From Fremontodendron californicum (Eukaryota; Streptophyta; Magnoliopsida; Malvales; Malvaceae), in contig JAULJL010000035.1 in assembly GCA_030761205.1 (NCBI GenBank), forward strand, positions 15,603,001 to 15,667,000: a DNA stretch of 64,000 nt, read 5' to 3'. Shown here piece by piece: positions 19,561 through 31,888 of this stretch (positions are counted from its first letter, which is position 1; every line of letters begins with the position of its first letter). The position numbers and the translations under genes were made by a program. The notes under the pieces are model-generated. The model did no database searches, had not been told where the DNA came from, and saw only the letters and a list, made by a program, of their open reading frames with translations.

Positions 19561-21003
19561 TGTGTTTTAGTTCCTTTTCAATACTATGATGAGATATGAA
19601 TTGCATAAGTCTAAAACAGATTTATTAGTGAGAAGATTTTCATGAGAATTGAGCTTGATATCAACCTTTTTATGAGCCAATGTTAATATGATATGTTGAT
19701 TGAGAAAGAAGCATGTTTAGACTTAATCTGACTTGTATAATCATCCTTGTGAGTTTTTGAGCCTATAATGATTGATGCATTATATAAATCAATCTAATTT
19801 CTTTCTTGAGTGCTCTTATGATTACATGATTCTCTAGAACTTGCTTTAGACCTTGTTGAGACTATATTGATGCATGTGACAACATGAATATGATAGAGGC
19901 ATTAGGATTTTTAGCCAGGGCCAAACAGCCATCCCTTATTGATGTTCCAAGAGAACACACCCCTAGTGAGCCAATTTGAGCCTACATTAAATAAGCTATT
20001 TATTTGGTAACCACAACTTACACCTAGCCTAAATATAACCCTTGTTCTAAAGATGGATTATATATATTGAGACATATTGCAAAAAAACAAGGGATATTTT
20101 TAGTTAAAAATTTGGGTTGGAAACAAAAGATAAGTGTGGGGGAAGAAAAGAAAAGAAAAAGTCGAGAGAAAAAGAAAGGGATCATTGTCAAATACATTCT
20201 CATATAAAAAAAAAATCTTCTCTTGAACTTCTAGTTAAAGTAAAGAAAAAGATGTTCAAAAGTTGTTTAGAATGAAGAAAAGGCTCAACATGAATATTTA
20301 GCCTATGTTATTATGTGCTTTATAAGAGTTTTGAGAAGTTTTATTTGTATGATCTTATTATGTCTCTAAACTCTATGAACTCTTTGGAACCTTTGTGATA
20401 TCTTTATCCTTTTGTTCTTTAACCACATTATAACCCTTTGGCCCCATTACAACCTTGAATAAAGACCTCTTGATTTATGAAGTTGTATGATCTAAATAGT
20501 GGAGAATAGGTGGACAAGCAAGCATATGGTAGAAGTGTTTTCATGAGATTAATTGAGTGTAAACACTTTACCACTACTTTAAAGAGTGAAAATCAAGAGA
20601 GTATCCCATGTGAGAAGTTGAGATTAAGTTTGAATATGCACTATTTTGATTGAAATATGTTATGTTAATATTGGCTTAACTCAAACTATTTACATTCAAG
20701 CAAGATTTTTTGTGAATTTCTTTAAGCTATTGATTAGTTTTTAAGACTTGTCCAATGATTATCTCTAATTTATATTGGAAGGATTAGTTATAATTATTAT
20801 TTTTAGTTTTTCTTATGTCTTCAATGTTTGTGGGTATCGTCCTAGTAAACCCTCACGAGACTAAACTCGTCCACTAGGGACACCTAGGGGTTTAAAGGCT
20901 TGTGTCACATGCTAAGTGCCACCGTGATTTCCTACGAAAATGGATTAGATTAGATTTTCTTATTTTATTTTTATTGAGTCGTTGCTAGGGACTAGCAACA
21001 ATC
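19561..21003 (+). other. noncoding 3' region of the retrotransposon
   Basis: No ORF of note. A further AAGTGTGGGGGAA purine motif lies at about 20132-20145. Athila-like elements have long noncoding 3' regions of this kind. Confidence 0.6.
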
Positions 21004-21017
21004 TAAGTGTGGGGGTG
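21004..21017 (+). other. polypurine tract
   Basis: TAAGTGTGGGGGTG abuts the 3' LTR start (TGATAACTCG at 21018), the position required for plus-strand priming. It is G-rich with T interruptions, as in other copies of this motif in the element. Confidence 0.75.
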
Positions 21018-22892
21018 TGATAACTCGTATAATTATATAGTTTTTAGTTATGTTTTATTATTGTTTTGTGTCAAATACGAGTTATTATTGCTTAGTCTAA
21101 TCGTGTTTATGATCTTTTATATTTTTATGTAATTTGGTGTTTTTCACGAGTTTCTTTGAGTGATTTCAGATTACTAGGTTAAATCAACAATTAAGGGCAA
21201 ATCCAGTTCAGTTCCAGTTCCGACACCTTTTGCCATATCAGCTATATCTGGAGTTTCACTGAAGAAATAAGGCTGAAATTTGTAGCCGTGCAAAGCTAAG
21301 AGGCATATCTATCTTTTTCATGTTTTACACTTCTTGAAACGGAGTCGTTTTCCCTAGCGAAATCGACCATCAAGTTGGCTGATGTGCAATGACGTCTGTG
21401 CTGACCTGTTTTCGTATTTTGCCGATATCTTCTTATCCACATCAGCAAATGAGCTGATTCCAACGGCTATGGATCAGTAACTGACAGGGGAACATTTTTC
21501 TAGAAGACCATGTGATCAGATCAGGCCTCCAATATTGACAAAATCGACCATCAAGTTGGCTGATCAAAATTGTCATACAATATGACGAAAATTGTTAGAA
21601 AAATGCACCCACCTATTATACCTACCTTTGAAATTTGTAAAGCTTGTCTCTTGTCATTTAGCCCTCCAAAATGTGTATAAATAGAGGGCCTTGGATGATT
21701 GTAGAGGATCATATTGTAGATTGGTAGGATATTAGCCATTGTAATAAAATTCTCTAAGTTTTCTTCTTCTTTCTTTTCTCTAGTTTTCTTTTTCTTTATT
21801 TTCTTCTTCTTCTTTCTTTCTTTTATTTCCTTCTTAGATTCTCTTTAAATTTATGTTTATGTTTACAATGCCTATGCTAGGCTAAACTTCTATTTGGTTA
21901 AGGGTGATTTCAAAGCCCTAGACATGTTTTGTGATTGATTTTCAGATTCTATCTATCATTAATTTTCTATCAAAGTTGCTTATGTTCTTCTACAAGAATT
22001 GTTCATGATGTTGTCTTGATTTATTTAGGTGTACAACTAGATAGATCTTGATAAGTATCTATTGCTAGTCTAGGAGTCTTGATCCGTGTAATTGTCTTGA
22101 TTTCCTATTCATAAGTGGCAATTTGTGATTAATGATTATGGTCAAGTTTTCAATAATTGCAAAGTGAAACATAACCTAAGTTGAACAATCCGAGCTTATG
22201 TGTTTGTTGCTTAGATCAACCTATCTTTCTCATCATAAAGCTGCCATTAAATTGAATTTAGAGAGCTTATTCTAGGTTGTTTAATGGTTAGAGATTAAAT
22301 AGAGAGCTTGTTCTATTTAACGACAAACTAAGGAAAGATTGGGATAACAGAGCTTGTTGTTATCTACGGTTGTTAACTTTGATAGTTGGTTGATATTGAT
22401 AGATCTGAAATTGATTCTTAATGATGTCTAGTGGTGGAGAATGAAACCTTAACCATATTTTTCATATTTGATTCTTCTTACTTACTTGTTTTCTTACTTT
22501 TCTAGTTTGCTTATTTTTAATAAGTATATTTATTTTTATTGGCTGGTTATACCGCCTAATTTGTATATTAACTTTGTTTTATTTTTATTGGCTGGTTATA
22601 CCGCCTAATTTAGTATATATATTTTTATTGGCTGGTTATACCGCCTAATTTAGTATATATATTTTTATTGGCTGGTTATACCGCCTTGCATCTTATTCTT
22701 ATTATTTACTTTAGTTTAAATCTGGCTTCAAAAACCCCTTTTCTTTTATTGTTTTCTTTGAACGTAAGTTATAAACTAATAACTCATAGATTAAAACCCA
22801 ATCCCTGAGGACTCGACCCTTGCTAATCATTATACTTACAATTGATCTTTTTAGTGCAAGGTTAAATAAGATACACTCTTTTGGGTGCATCA
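21018..22892 (+). repeat. 3' LTR
   Basis: 1875 bp, co-linear with the 5' LTR at an offset of 7085. The TATA box lies at about 21676 and the fourfold motif at 22538-22685, all four copies reading ACCGCC. It is directly followed by the CTATT target duplication. Confidence 0.95.
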
Positions 22893-23120
22893 CTATTATC
22901 CGTATAAATAAAGTGGATTCAGATAACGAATTCAGATATCCGACACTATCCAAACCAAATCCAAAACATATTCGGATAACGGATATCCAAGGACACGTAT
23001 CTGGATCCGCTGCAGATAATAAATCTAATATCCAAATTCACAAATTATCCGAATTTATCCGTAAAAACGACCTGATAGTATCGAATATCCAATTTTTTAC
23101 TATCCATTGTCATCCCTAAA
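22893..23120. repeat. right half of the GGATAT-rich repeat
   Basis: Continues the ATCCGAAT/GGATAT vocabulary of 13631-13932 and ends in CATTGTCATCCCT. Its reverse complement AGGGATGACAATGG is a common hAT-type terminus. A matching left terminus may be GATGATAGCAATAA at about 13630, but this is weak. Confidence 0.45.
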
Positions 23121-23241
23121 CGAAAGCAAGGCAGGACATGTTACTTCATGAGTGAGGATGATGATAGATAAGACAATCCTCGTTCCGCTTCATTGCTATT
23201 TCTAAATCAGACATCACACCATTTAACTTGACATTTATTAC

Positions 23242-23244
<3 letters not shown>

Positions 23245-23295
<51 letters not shown>
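23245..23295. repeat. (AT)n microsatellite
   Basis: About 25 AT units. Confidence 0.95.
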
Positions 23296-23296
<1 letters not shown>

Positions 23297-23952
23297 TAAG
23301 CCTTCTGAAACAGCAGGCGGTTCAGTTTACATATGGATTTGCAGGTTTCTATAAGATAGAAGGGCCGGTCAAGGTCTTAGGAGAAGTGAGTGGGTATGTG
23401 ATTCAGAAGTCACAGTGGAGATCATTTTTAAAGCTAAGCTTGTATTGAAGTTGAAAAAAATTTTGAGTTGAAAAAAATGTATTTAAAAAATATGTTAAAA
23501 AATATAATTTAAATTTTTTTAAGTGTTTGATATTTTTATAAAAAAAAAAAGATGAGAGGAATTAAAATTTTAAAAAAATATGTTTAAATTAATAATTAAA
23601 AATGTAAGAATAATAAAATTATTTTACTCAAAAATCAATTTTCAAAATGCAAAAATATTTTTTTATTTGGATTTTCAAACTATAATTTTAATTACAAAAG
23701 TTATAATTTTTTACTCGTTTAGTATAATAAGTTGTTGAAATTTGGTATAGGCTTTGCTTTGCATTTCAACTTAACGAGGTTTTGCATGAGTTTAAGTTAA
23801 ACATCAATGATCAAACCTCGGAGGGTTTGAAGGAAAGATGTAGTAAAAAAAAAGACTGAAGCTCAGAAGCGCTGTTATATCGTTCTGGAAATCGGACAGC
23901 TGTGATGAACCCTACCATCACGAGAGCGCAACGATCATCACGGCTTCAAGAA
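23296..23952. other. intergenic spacer
   Basis: AT-rich with poly(A) and poly(T) runs. On the minus strand it is the 3' flank of the tRNA gene; a T-run terminator candidate lies about 100 bp past the tRNA end (A-run at about 23847-23855). No gene recognised. Confidence 0.45.
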
Positions 23953-24023
23953 TGCACCAGCCGGGAATCGAACCCGGGTCTGTACCGTGGCAGGGTACTA
24001 TTCTACCACTAGACCACTGGTGC
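23953..24023 (-). tRNA. tRNA-Gly (GCC)
   Basis: On the minus strand the 71-nt sequence folds as a cloverleaf. The acceptor GCACCAG pairs with CTGGTGC, the anticodon arm is GTACC-CTGCCAC-GGTAC with anticodon GCC, the T arm has GGTTCGATTCC, and the discriminator base is A. It has no intron. Confidence 0.97.
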
Positions 24024-24534
24024 TAGCTTAGAAGTGTGACTAAAACTATATAACTATCGAATTAAACTTTAAAATTTAATTCCATTTAATTCCTTATTTT
24101 ATTTTTTAAAAGTATTCAAAATACAACAAATATTATCTTTATATATATATAAAAAAAAACACTTTCTTCCATATGGAGTAATTATAGAAAAATGATTTTT
24201 TTTTTTTTACTATTTATTTATTTTAATAAAGTATTAGTTCATTAATTGGTATTTGCTTTTATTTATAGCAAAATGTTAGGAGAGAAACAAATAAACATTA
24301 ATATTAATATTAATATATATATAAATAAAAGTATCAATTCCAAAACGTAAATAATGAAAAATAAATATACCTTTAACAATTATTGAAATTGACTATTTTG
24401 TCCCTAATAATTTTTTTCTCATTAAATTAAACTTAACTAATTTATTAAAGTAAAATTTTGCTACTAATTATGAATCTTTGATGTTAAAGGCAAAGACCAT
24501 TACCAATGAATAAAAGATAGGATCGGAGGTCAAA
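24024..24534. other. intergenic spacer
   Basis: AT-rich, no ORF or clear repeat end. Confidence 0.4.
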
Positions 24535-24790
24535 TTGATGTGACTTTCATATTATTGGTTGAATCGGTTCAATCGGTTGAACCGAATTATTAAATTAGAA
24601 AATAAATTAAATATTAAATATGTGATTTTGATATTAAATAAGTATTAAATATAATAATTTGTTAATAAAAATATATATTTGTCTTAATGGTATAATTTTT
24701 AATATATATATGATTTATTTATAAATCATTAATTAAAAGAATATGAAAAGATTGAATTAATACAATAATATTTTTAACTTTTGGTATCTA
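24535..24790. repeat. fragment of MITE family H3 (GGTTCAACCG type)
   Basis: TTGGTTGAATCGGTTCAATC at about 24558 and the AT-rich tail with TAATATATATATGATTTAT resemble the element at 31141-31514. No ends or target duplication found. Confidence 0.5.
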
Positions 24791-24989
24791 AATCATTTTA
24801 CTTAAATTCAATATTTTATAGAATATAATTTTTTTTAAAACAAATTAAATATTTAAATTAATATGACAATATCTTATTAACTATCATTTTCCTATAATTT
24901 TAACTAAATTCTATGTAAAAAGTATGACAATTTTGAAAATTTGACTTATATTTTTCCTTTAAAGGTTCTTTAAAAGTAAAGTTCAAACC

Positions 24990-25651
24990 AGTGTTATCGG
25001 TATCGGTCGGTATGGTCAATACGTATTGTTTTTAAGATAAATCGAAACGGTACTAGTCTCGTTTCGTTTCGATTTTGGTACCGATCCGTATCGGTTGTAC
25101 CGACCTGTATCGATCTGTAACGGTCAGTATCGATCAATATCGGTCCGTATCGGTTAGTACAAGATTTTGATTTTGATTTTGATTTTGATTTTTTTTATTT
25201 AAAAATTCACTTATTTGAATTTTTAAATTAATTTCAATATTTTTGTGTCATGATCATTTTTATTTTTTTCATAATTATATTTAAAATATATATATGTTCA
25301 TTAAATTAGGTTACTGGATATAATTAATAATAGTTTACTATATTTTTTAATATTTTAATATTTATTTTACCTATTTGAAGTTTAAAAATTTTAGATATTA
25401 AATATTTAAAATTTATATTTGTATAAAAACATATATATGTATGTAATGGATGTATATTTACAATTTTGCATTTGTATATAATATATATTTTATTAAAAAC
25501 TTGAAAATAGGCTATATTTATAGATATATAAAAAAAATATTTAAAATATGTCGGTAAACTTGAAACAATATGCCGAAATACATCGGTCTCGATACGTACC
25601 AATATCAAAACAAAAACGATACACCCATCGATACGATACTGACTACTTTGA
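24990..25651. mobile_element. MITE-like element with TATCGGTATCGG subterminal repeats (662 bp)
   Basis: Left end AGTGTTATCGGTATCGG; the right end in reverse complement begins CAAAGTAGTCAGTATCG. Flanks TTCAAACC (24982-24989) and TTCAAGCC (25652-25659) agree at 7 of 8 positions. CGGTC/GTATCG words cluster at both ends around an AT-rich middle, and a fourfold GATTTT tract lies at about 25166-25192. Confidence 0.62.
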
Positions 25652-25659
25652 TTCAAGCC

Positions 25660-26011
25660 CTTCTTCTTCAGGTAAAAAAATCTTTTATTTTCAACCATTA
25701 GTAAAATATTAAATTCTTAATATTAAATTCTTATTTTCAACCAGTAGTAATTAAGATTCCATTATCGACAGGTTCAAATATTAAAAAAAATAAAATATAT
25801 AATATTTTTTACATAATATATATAATAGATATTAAGGATTTTTTTATATAAAAATAAAAAAGCTAACGCAATACTAAAAAAGCCCAAAAGAGTTTTGGCC
25901 AATAAAAAGCCCAAAAAGTTGACCCAACCAACCATATATCTGTCTTTGTATTGAGTCCTCCTCGACCTTGGCCAAAGCCGAAGGCAGTGTTTCAGTCTCT
26001 CGTCAACTGCA
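25660..26011 (+). promoter_or_regulatory. upstream region of the ribophorin I gene
   Basis: The 90 bases before ATG 26012 are GC-richer than the surroundings and hold the probable 5' leader. I see no well-placed TATA box. Confidence 0.4.
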
Positions 26012-29000
26012 ATGGAGGCTCCGATCAGAGCTAGAGAAACCCTAGCTTTCACGCTCTTCACTCTTCTATTCCTCCTCGCCAGATCCTCTCCTCTACATCA
26101 CCTCCTAATCTCCAACGCCGAGCGTAGAGTAAGCACCAAAGCTCTTTTTTTTCTTTTTTTCTTTTTTTTTTTTTTAAATCTTAATTTTGTTCGAAATTGT
26201 CAAAATTATGATATGCGATTCTAATTTTTTTTTTGTTAAGAAATGATTTTAAGTTAGATTATATATGAATTTATATTTTAAATGCTCCAATTGTAAAAAA
26301 TTTGTAACATTAATGTTTGATTGCTTGATCTTAATATTTTGTTTAATTTAGGTTTCTTTTTAGCTGATGTATTTGGATTTTGTCAAGTTTTGTTGCTTCT
26401 TATTTGTTTGATCATTTAAAATATCGTTTTTTGTTGATGCAGATTGACTTGAGCTCCCACATTGTTAAAGTTTACTTGACTTTGAAGGTAATTTCTTTCT
26501 TAAATGCTGCAAATTTAATATATATTTATATTTTTCATATATGAATCATTTTTTAAATCATAGTAAGAAAAAGAATAATAATACAAAGTGGATGAGGTTT
26601 TATATTCGAGTTTGGAACATGGGGTCTCAAATTTACCTATGAATGGAAATTTGTAGCTTTTCTTTTCCTATTATGGGTACAGATTTTTTTTTTCACTCGT
26701 TTTATGTCCCGCATGAATTATCATTAAACTTTGATTTAGTGCTTGGCAAAATCATGCCTAACTCCTAATAATAGCAAAATGCATGATTTTACTTTTATAT
26801 GAAACAATTATGTTTCAATGAATGTTTCAATTTAGGTATTTATTTATTTTTAATCAAATACGATTTTACTTTTAGTAACTTCTGAGGAAGCAAAGTGTAA
26901 ATAGAAAAACTGTAAGTAGAAAAAAGTAATATAAAAATGGAGCCTATAACGTTTTATAGGTTTATTCAGGCATTTGAATTCAAGGCATCTTTAGGTTGCG
27001 TTTGTAACTTAAATTTCAAAGAAGGGATTTGGATTTTAAATTTCGTATAAATTGTGTAATAAAGCACATGTAAATATGCGTTTCATGGTTATTTTCAAAT
27101 TCATGGATTTGTTAGATCCCTATTTAGTGGTGAATTTGAAATTCATCTTCTTATACCCTTTCAAATATATAAGTATATTGAACCTTAACTAATTTGTACA
27201 TAGTGTGCACATTTCATTCTCATAATTTATATAGCAAACTAAATCCAAATCCACTCTCTCAATTTTATCTTTGATCTTCCCAAACATAGCATTAAAGTAT
27301 TTGCATTGATAATATGGAGAGTTGAATTACTGAATTTCTAATATTTTCATGTATTTTATTATTTATGTTAATGTATGGGTCTCTTTTAGGTCGAGAATGC
27401 TGGTAGTACGCCTGCTTCAGAAGTTGTTCTTGCTTTCCCACCCACTCAAGTTGATCATCTAGCAACAGTTGATGCATTAGCAACTAAAGGAAAGCGGAAG
27501 AAGACTACTTTAGTCCGTCTTGAAGTAAAACAGACAGAACTGCCTGATGCACCTAATGACACCAAATATTTTACTATTTATTTGGTTAATCCATTAAATT
27601 CTGGCGAAAGCACAACACTAGAAGTGTTGTACATGTTGACGCACTCCCTAGAACCTTTTCCAGCAGAGATAGGCCAATCAGAATCCCAGTTAGTATTTTA
27701 TCGTGATAGTGCAATAATATTGTCGCCATATCATATTAAGAAACAAACAACTTTTATTAAGACACCAAGTACGAAGGTGGAATCATTCACAAGGGTGGAA
27801 CCTACAAACCGTGCAAGCACTGAAATAAAGTATGGGCCATACGAGGATCGTCCTCCATACTCCTTTTCTCCAATTCTTGTACATTTTGAGAATAATAGCC
27901 CATTTGCTGTTGTTGAGGAGCTTGTTCGGGAAGTTGAAATATCACATTGGGGCAACCTTCAGGTCACAGAGCAGTACACATTGGTTCATGCAGGTGCCCG
28001 GCACAAAGGTGTATTTTCAAGGTAGAGTAGCTACTGCCTGCTATGGTTCAGCTTGAAAGTTCATCGAGAAAAGAAGTACCCTTTTTAAGGTTGATTTGAA
28101 TATTCACTTTCTGCTGTGTACTATTTGCAGGGTTGATTACCAATCCAGGTCATCTTCTAATGGTGTATCTTCATTTAGACACCTTCTGGCAAAACTACCA
28201 CCTAGGGTTCATTCTGTCTACTACCGGGATGAAATAGGAAACATCTCATCGTCACACCTGCGTACAGATTCTCGGAAGGTATTCAAATGTGTTTCTCTTC
28301 TATTTTCTCTCTCTCTTTTGCAGCAAAAAGTTTTTACAAATCAAATCACTTGCCTAGTGAACTTTGGAATTTGTGTGATTTATGAGTTATTCCTAGAAAT
28401 ATATACATTTTTATCCCTGTTTGTTGGATGTATGACCAATTAGATGGTTAAAACCCTTGTATTTATATTCTCCTTGATTGCGTGTAAGTTTCCATTTGAA
28501 ATTAATTGGAAACATTATACTTTTAGAAAGATGGGTATTATTCATTTCCACATTGATTCCTCATAGAATATAGTATGCATTTAGAATGGAAAAAGGTCCA
28601 TCACACCTTGTGTTTTAATGCTAAGTCTTTTGATTATTCTGGCTCAGTTATATTGTGTTGCTAATGTACAACAAGGTTTCCCAGTTTTGTGATTATGCAT
28701 TTACATCTTAGAGCAGCCTTTGTCATTTTTCCAATTGAGGCAAAGGTCAACATAATATGAAAAGTTTTATTAATGCTTTTTCATATGCTTCATCACTGCT
28801 GTTTTTGTCTTTGTGTATGTTGACTAAATTTATGCTTTTACAGTCGGAGCTGGAAATTGAACCACGTTATCCTTTATTTGGAGGTTGGAAAGCAACTTTT
28901 ATAATTGGTTATGGGCTACCATTACAAGACTTTCTTTTTGAGTCATCTGATGACAGGCGTTACCTCAACTTTACCTTTGGATGTCCCCTTCTTGAGACGG

Positions 29001-29242
29001 TGGTTGACAAGTTAACCATCAAAGTAGGTTTAATATAATGATCTTGGATTCATATTGTTTAAATTTAACTGTTTTATTGTTGTTGCTTTAATCCTTTTGT
29101 CCAAAATGGTGGAATATAAATCTACTACCAGAACTAATATGTTATGCTTCAGGTTGTGCTACCTGAGGGATCAAAAGACCCTTCTGCTGTGGTTCCCTTC
29201 CCTGTGGAGCAGCATCTTGAGGTAGTTATTCCCAATATAATA

Positions 29243-29290
<48 letters not shown>

Positions 29291-30758
29291 CTCATAATTT
29301 AGTACACATGCAAAGGCATTTGTTGTTGCATATAAATTTATTGTGCCTATTACAATGAAGATGATATTAGTATTTTCTTTTGATGAAATAGTGTACTGCT
29401 TTGAGGTACTAGGTAGAAAAAAGTTCTCCTGCAATATGAAGGTTTTGCTTTTATGCATATAGTTGCTCAAGACTTTGTCTTCTGCATTGACTGAGATTTG
29501 TTCCATTTTAATCTTGCAGACCAAATATTCTTACCTTGATGTTGTGGGAAGGACTGTGGTGGTCTTGGAAAAGAAAAATGTTGTTCCCGCGCATAACTCT
29601 CATTTCCAGGTAATTTGTCACCTCTTCTACTTGCGTTATGTGTTTTGCATTGGTATCAATTTTATTATTGTCCATAATGATTCCACCTCCGTAGGATATT
29701 TTACATTGTTAGATAGAGCACCATACCAATTGAAACCTTCAAGTTATGATGATTGAAATACATAGGAAAGTATTTTTCTGGAGGCTGCCTAATTAAGCCA
29801 ACTGTTGCAGAACATGCATAACAAGAGGCATACAATTAATATTGCCACTTAAGGATTGTATTTATAGCTATTTTTTGACTTCTTTTACATTTTAGACTCT
29901 ATACCAATTTATCTAAGATATGGAGTCAAACTCTAGGATTAGATCAAGATGCTAGAGATCGGCTTTCATGGGAAATCATTTGTGTTGCTTGTGCTTTATT
30001 GATTCATTACCTGATGCAATTTTTCTGACCAAAACCTTTTCTTTGCTATGCTTTCTGGGGAATTTTAGGAAGATACATTATTCTTATCCTTATTAAACTA
30101 TTAGCTTATGTACTAGATTTGGACTGGTTTGGTCAATCAGAGCTGTGAGTAGGTGTTTCATGCTCTTTAATGTGTTTGTTATTGGACTGGTTGAGGTTAA
30201 TAATTTGGTCAAACCTGTTAAAGCAGCCAAGTGATGTTAACCACTACAATGTGGTTCTTTTGTAGACAAATCTGCATTTACATAATTGATCAGTTCTGTC
30301 GTATGTAATATCTGTGTAACTCCGTCGCTTCATTTTTCTTGAAGTACTCATGTCCGACCCATATCCAGACATGGGTATGGGGATATGACCCTCCAAGAAC
30401 CTTTCAAATACATGGAAAAACTTAGAAAAAATTGAACATACCCATGTCGAACATATACCCACATCCGATACTCACACCCGAGTCCGAGTAACATAGTGTA
30501 ATATCATTATCTTGAACTTGTTTCTTTGTCTTTGCCTTTGCTATAATAAATGAGTAATGTAAAACCTATCCATTGTGGTTAGTGGAACACAATGTTCTTC
30601 AATCTCATGTCTTTTCGTTTACCCCCTCTTGGCAGGTTTACTACACCTTCAAGCCAATCTTCATGCTTGCCGAGCCTCTAATGTTGGCATCCGCGTTCTT
30701 CTTGTTTTTCGTGGCTTGTGTAGCTTACATACACATCGATCTTTCCATACGTAAGTGA
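26012..30758 (+). CDS. OST1B: ribophorin I, OST1B-type oligosaccharyltransferase subunit, complete
   Basis: Eight exons join in frame to 467 codons: 26012-26128, 26443-26487, 27390-28021, 28131-28278, 28844-29023, 29153-29221, 29520-29609 and 30636-30758 (stop TGA). All introns are GT-AG. An N-terminal signal peptide (LAFTLFTLLFLLARSS) is followed by the family hallmark NAERRIDLSSHIVK. The lumenal ribophorin I domain contains SLEPFPAEIGQSESQLV, SPYHIKKQTTFIKTPS and KYGPYEDRPPY. A single membrane span (MLASAFFLFFVACVAYIHI) lies close to the C-terminus, which ends DLSIRK. Ribophorin I is a core subunit of the ER oligosaccharyltransferase that feeds substrates for N-glycosylation. The length and short cytosolic tail match Arabidopsis OST1B (At2g01720), not the longer OST1A. 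Intron 7 carries a MITE and intron 6 a (CT)n tract. Confidence 0.96.
29246..29287. repeat. (CT)n microsatellite in intron 6 of the ribophorin I gene
   Basis: About 20 CT units, starting 25 bp after the exon 6 donor. Confidence 0.95.
30313..30496. mobile_element. Mutator-type MITE, family M1, copy F (intron 7 of the ribophorin I gene)
   Basis: The right end GAGTCCGAGTAACATAG is intact; the left end is altered (TGTGTAACTCCGTCGC). A perfect 9-bp duplication TGTAATATC flanks it (30304-30312 and 30497-30505). It has the same internal CTTGAAGTACTCATGTCCGA core as the copies at 2.5-6.8 kb. Confidence 0.88.
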
Positions 30759-31140
30759 AACATTACGGTATTCACAATGGTAAATTAGCAAATAGTTCCG
30801 AATCGTCTCTCTTTAGCCTGCAGTGATGCTACTTTACCAGGTTAGAACATACACCAGCTTTGGAACTAGGACATGCTTAGTAACTATTTTGATGTACTAA
30901 AATTCTGAAATTTTCTCCGATGAAAATAGTTTGCAATTAGAAATTTTGTTGTTAAAACTCATGTTTTACACTGGAATTGTTTCAACGGTGAGCTCACATG
31001 TGCTATTTTCTGACATTTTATGAGCTAAAAATATCCCCCCCACCTCCATTTTTTCCTCATTGAGGCCTTGAAGATGAGACAGGAAGAGTAATGAGATGAA
31101 TGATTCCAATAGGTGCCCGTCAAAGTGCACTGGTAGGAAA
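30759..31140. other. 3' flank of the ribophorin I gene
   Basis: Probable 3' UTR followed by spacer. No exon encoding the longer OST1A-type tail is visible. Confidence 0.5.
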
Positions 31141-31514
31141 CCAGTGTTGAAAAAACTGAAATGGCCAGTCGGACCGGTTCAACCGAGGACCGGTTCAACC
31201 GAGAATCAGAAGTTTGTCCGGTATGGTATATACCATAGAATAGGAGATTCTGCAAACCGGTGAAAAAATCGGTTGAATCAGTAAAAAAATCGATTTTAAG
31301 CTTTATTTATTTATTTATTGTATGCGATAGGATTTGAATCTTTAACCTTTTAGATTTATATTAAAGAATATATCATTTAGTCAAATACATATTTTTATTA
31401 AATATTTACTATATTTAATACTTATTTAATATTTTAAATTTTTTTTAGTTAAACCGGTCGAACTGGTGATCATACGTCTCATCAGTTGATCTTCGGTTTA
31501 GTTTTTTAAACATT
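31141..31514. mobile_element. hAT-like MITE, family H3 (374 bp)
   Basis: Left end CCAGTGTTGAAAAAACTG, right end TTTAGTTTTTTAAACATT. The flanking 8-bp duplication GTAGGAAA is perfect (31133-31140 and 31515-31522). GACCGGTTCAACCGA occurs near the left end and AAACCGGTCGAACTGG near the right. The AT-rich core contains TATTAAAGAATATATCATTTAG, which recurs in the related copies. Confidence 0.82.
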
Positions 31515-31888
31515 GTAGGAAAAACATCATACTCTTTACTTCTTAGGATATATTTAAAAAAATTAAAAAATAAATGAGATTTGTGACAGTTTTATAATTC
31601 TGTTTGTAGAATTAAAAAAATTTCATTATCAATGTATTAAAAGAGAATTTTTTTTTAGTAATTTAACAATCAAATTATCCGATATTTTAACGTTTTTATA
31701 AATTGAAAATGACAAACACATAAATAAAATGGTAGCATGTCATAGTACCCATTATATTTGTTTTTCTTTCTATGTAGAACAAAATCATTTTCTCAGAATT
31801 TCTATGGAAAAAAAAAAAACTCAAAAAGTATTTTCTTGCCAAACAGCAATGCTTTTCTTGTCATCTCTCTTGTTAGTCGACCTGGTAA

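Larger units (their letters stand above)
13933..22892 (+). mobile_element. LTR retrotransposon, Athila-like, non-autonomous, carrying accessory genes (8960 bp)
   Basis: Two LTRs of equal length (1875 bp) start TGATAACTCG and end GGGTGCATCA. The insertion is flanked by a perfect 5-bp duplication CTATT (13928-13932 and 22893-22897). A primer-binding site lies 6 bp after the 5' LTR and a G-rich purine tract directly precedes the 3' LTR. Inside are a truncated gag (15908-16885), a basic Cys-cluster ORF (17388/17484-17924) and an intact LOG gene (18249-18932), followed by about 2 kb of noncoding sequence. There is no protease, reverse transcriptase, RNase H or integrase, so movement would need an autonomous partner. 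By eye the LTRs differ at about nine positions (about 0.5%), which indicates a recent insertion. The Athila-like (Ty3/Gypsy) call rests on the tRNA-Asp priming site, the gag tail and the repeated AGGACAATGT...AAGTGTGGGGG motif. Confidence 0.93.

Noticed and set aside
30759..31140. Downstream exon extending ribophorin I to an OST1A-like tail
   Set aside because: Acceptor candidates exist, but translation after them does not give the coiled tail of OST1A; the short form fits OST1B.
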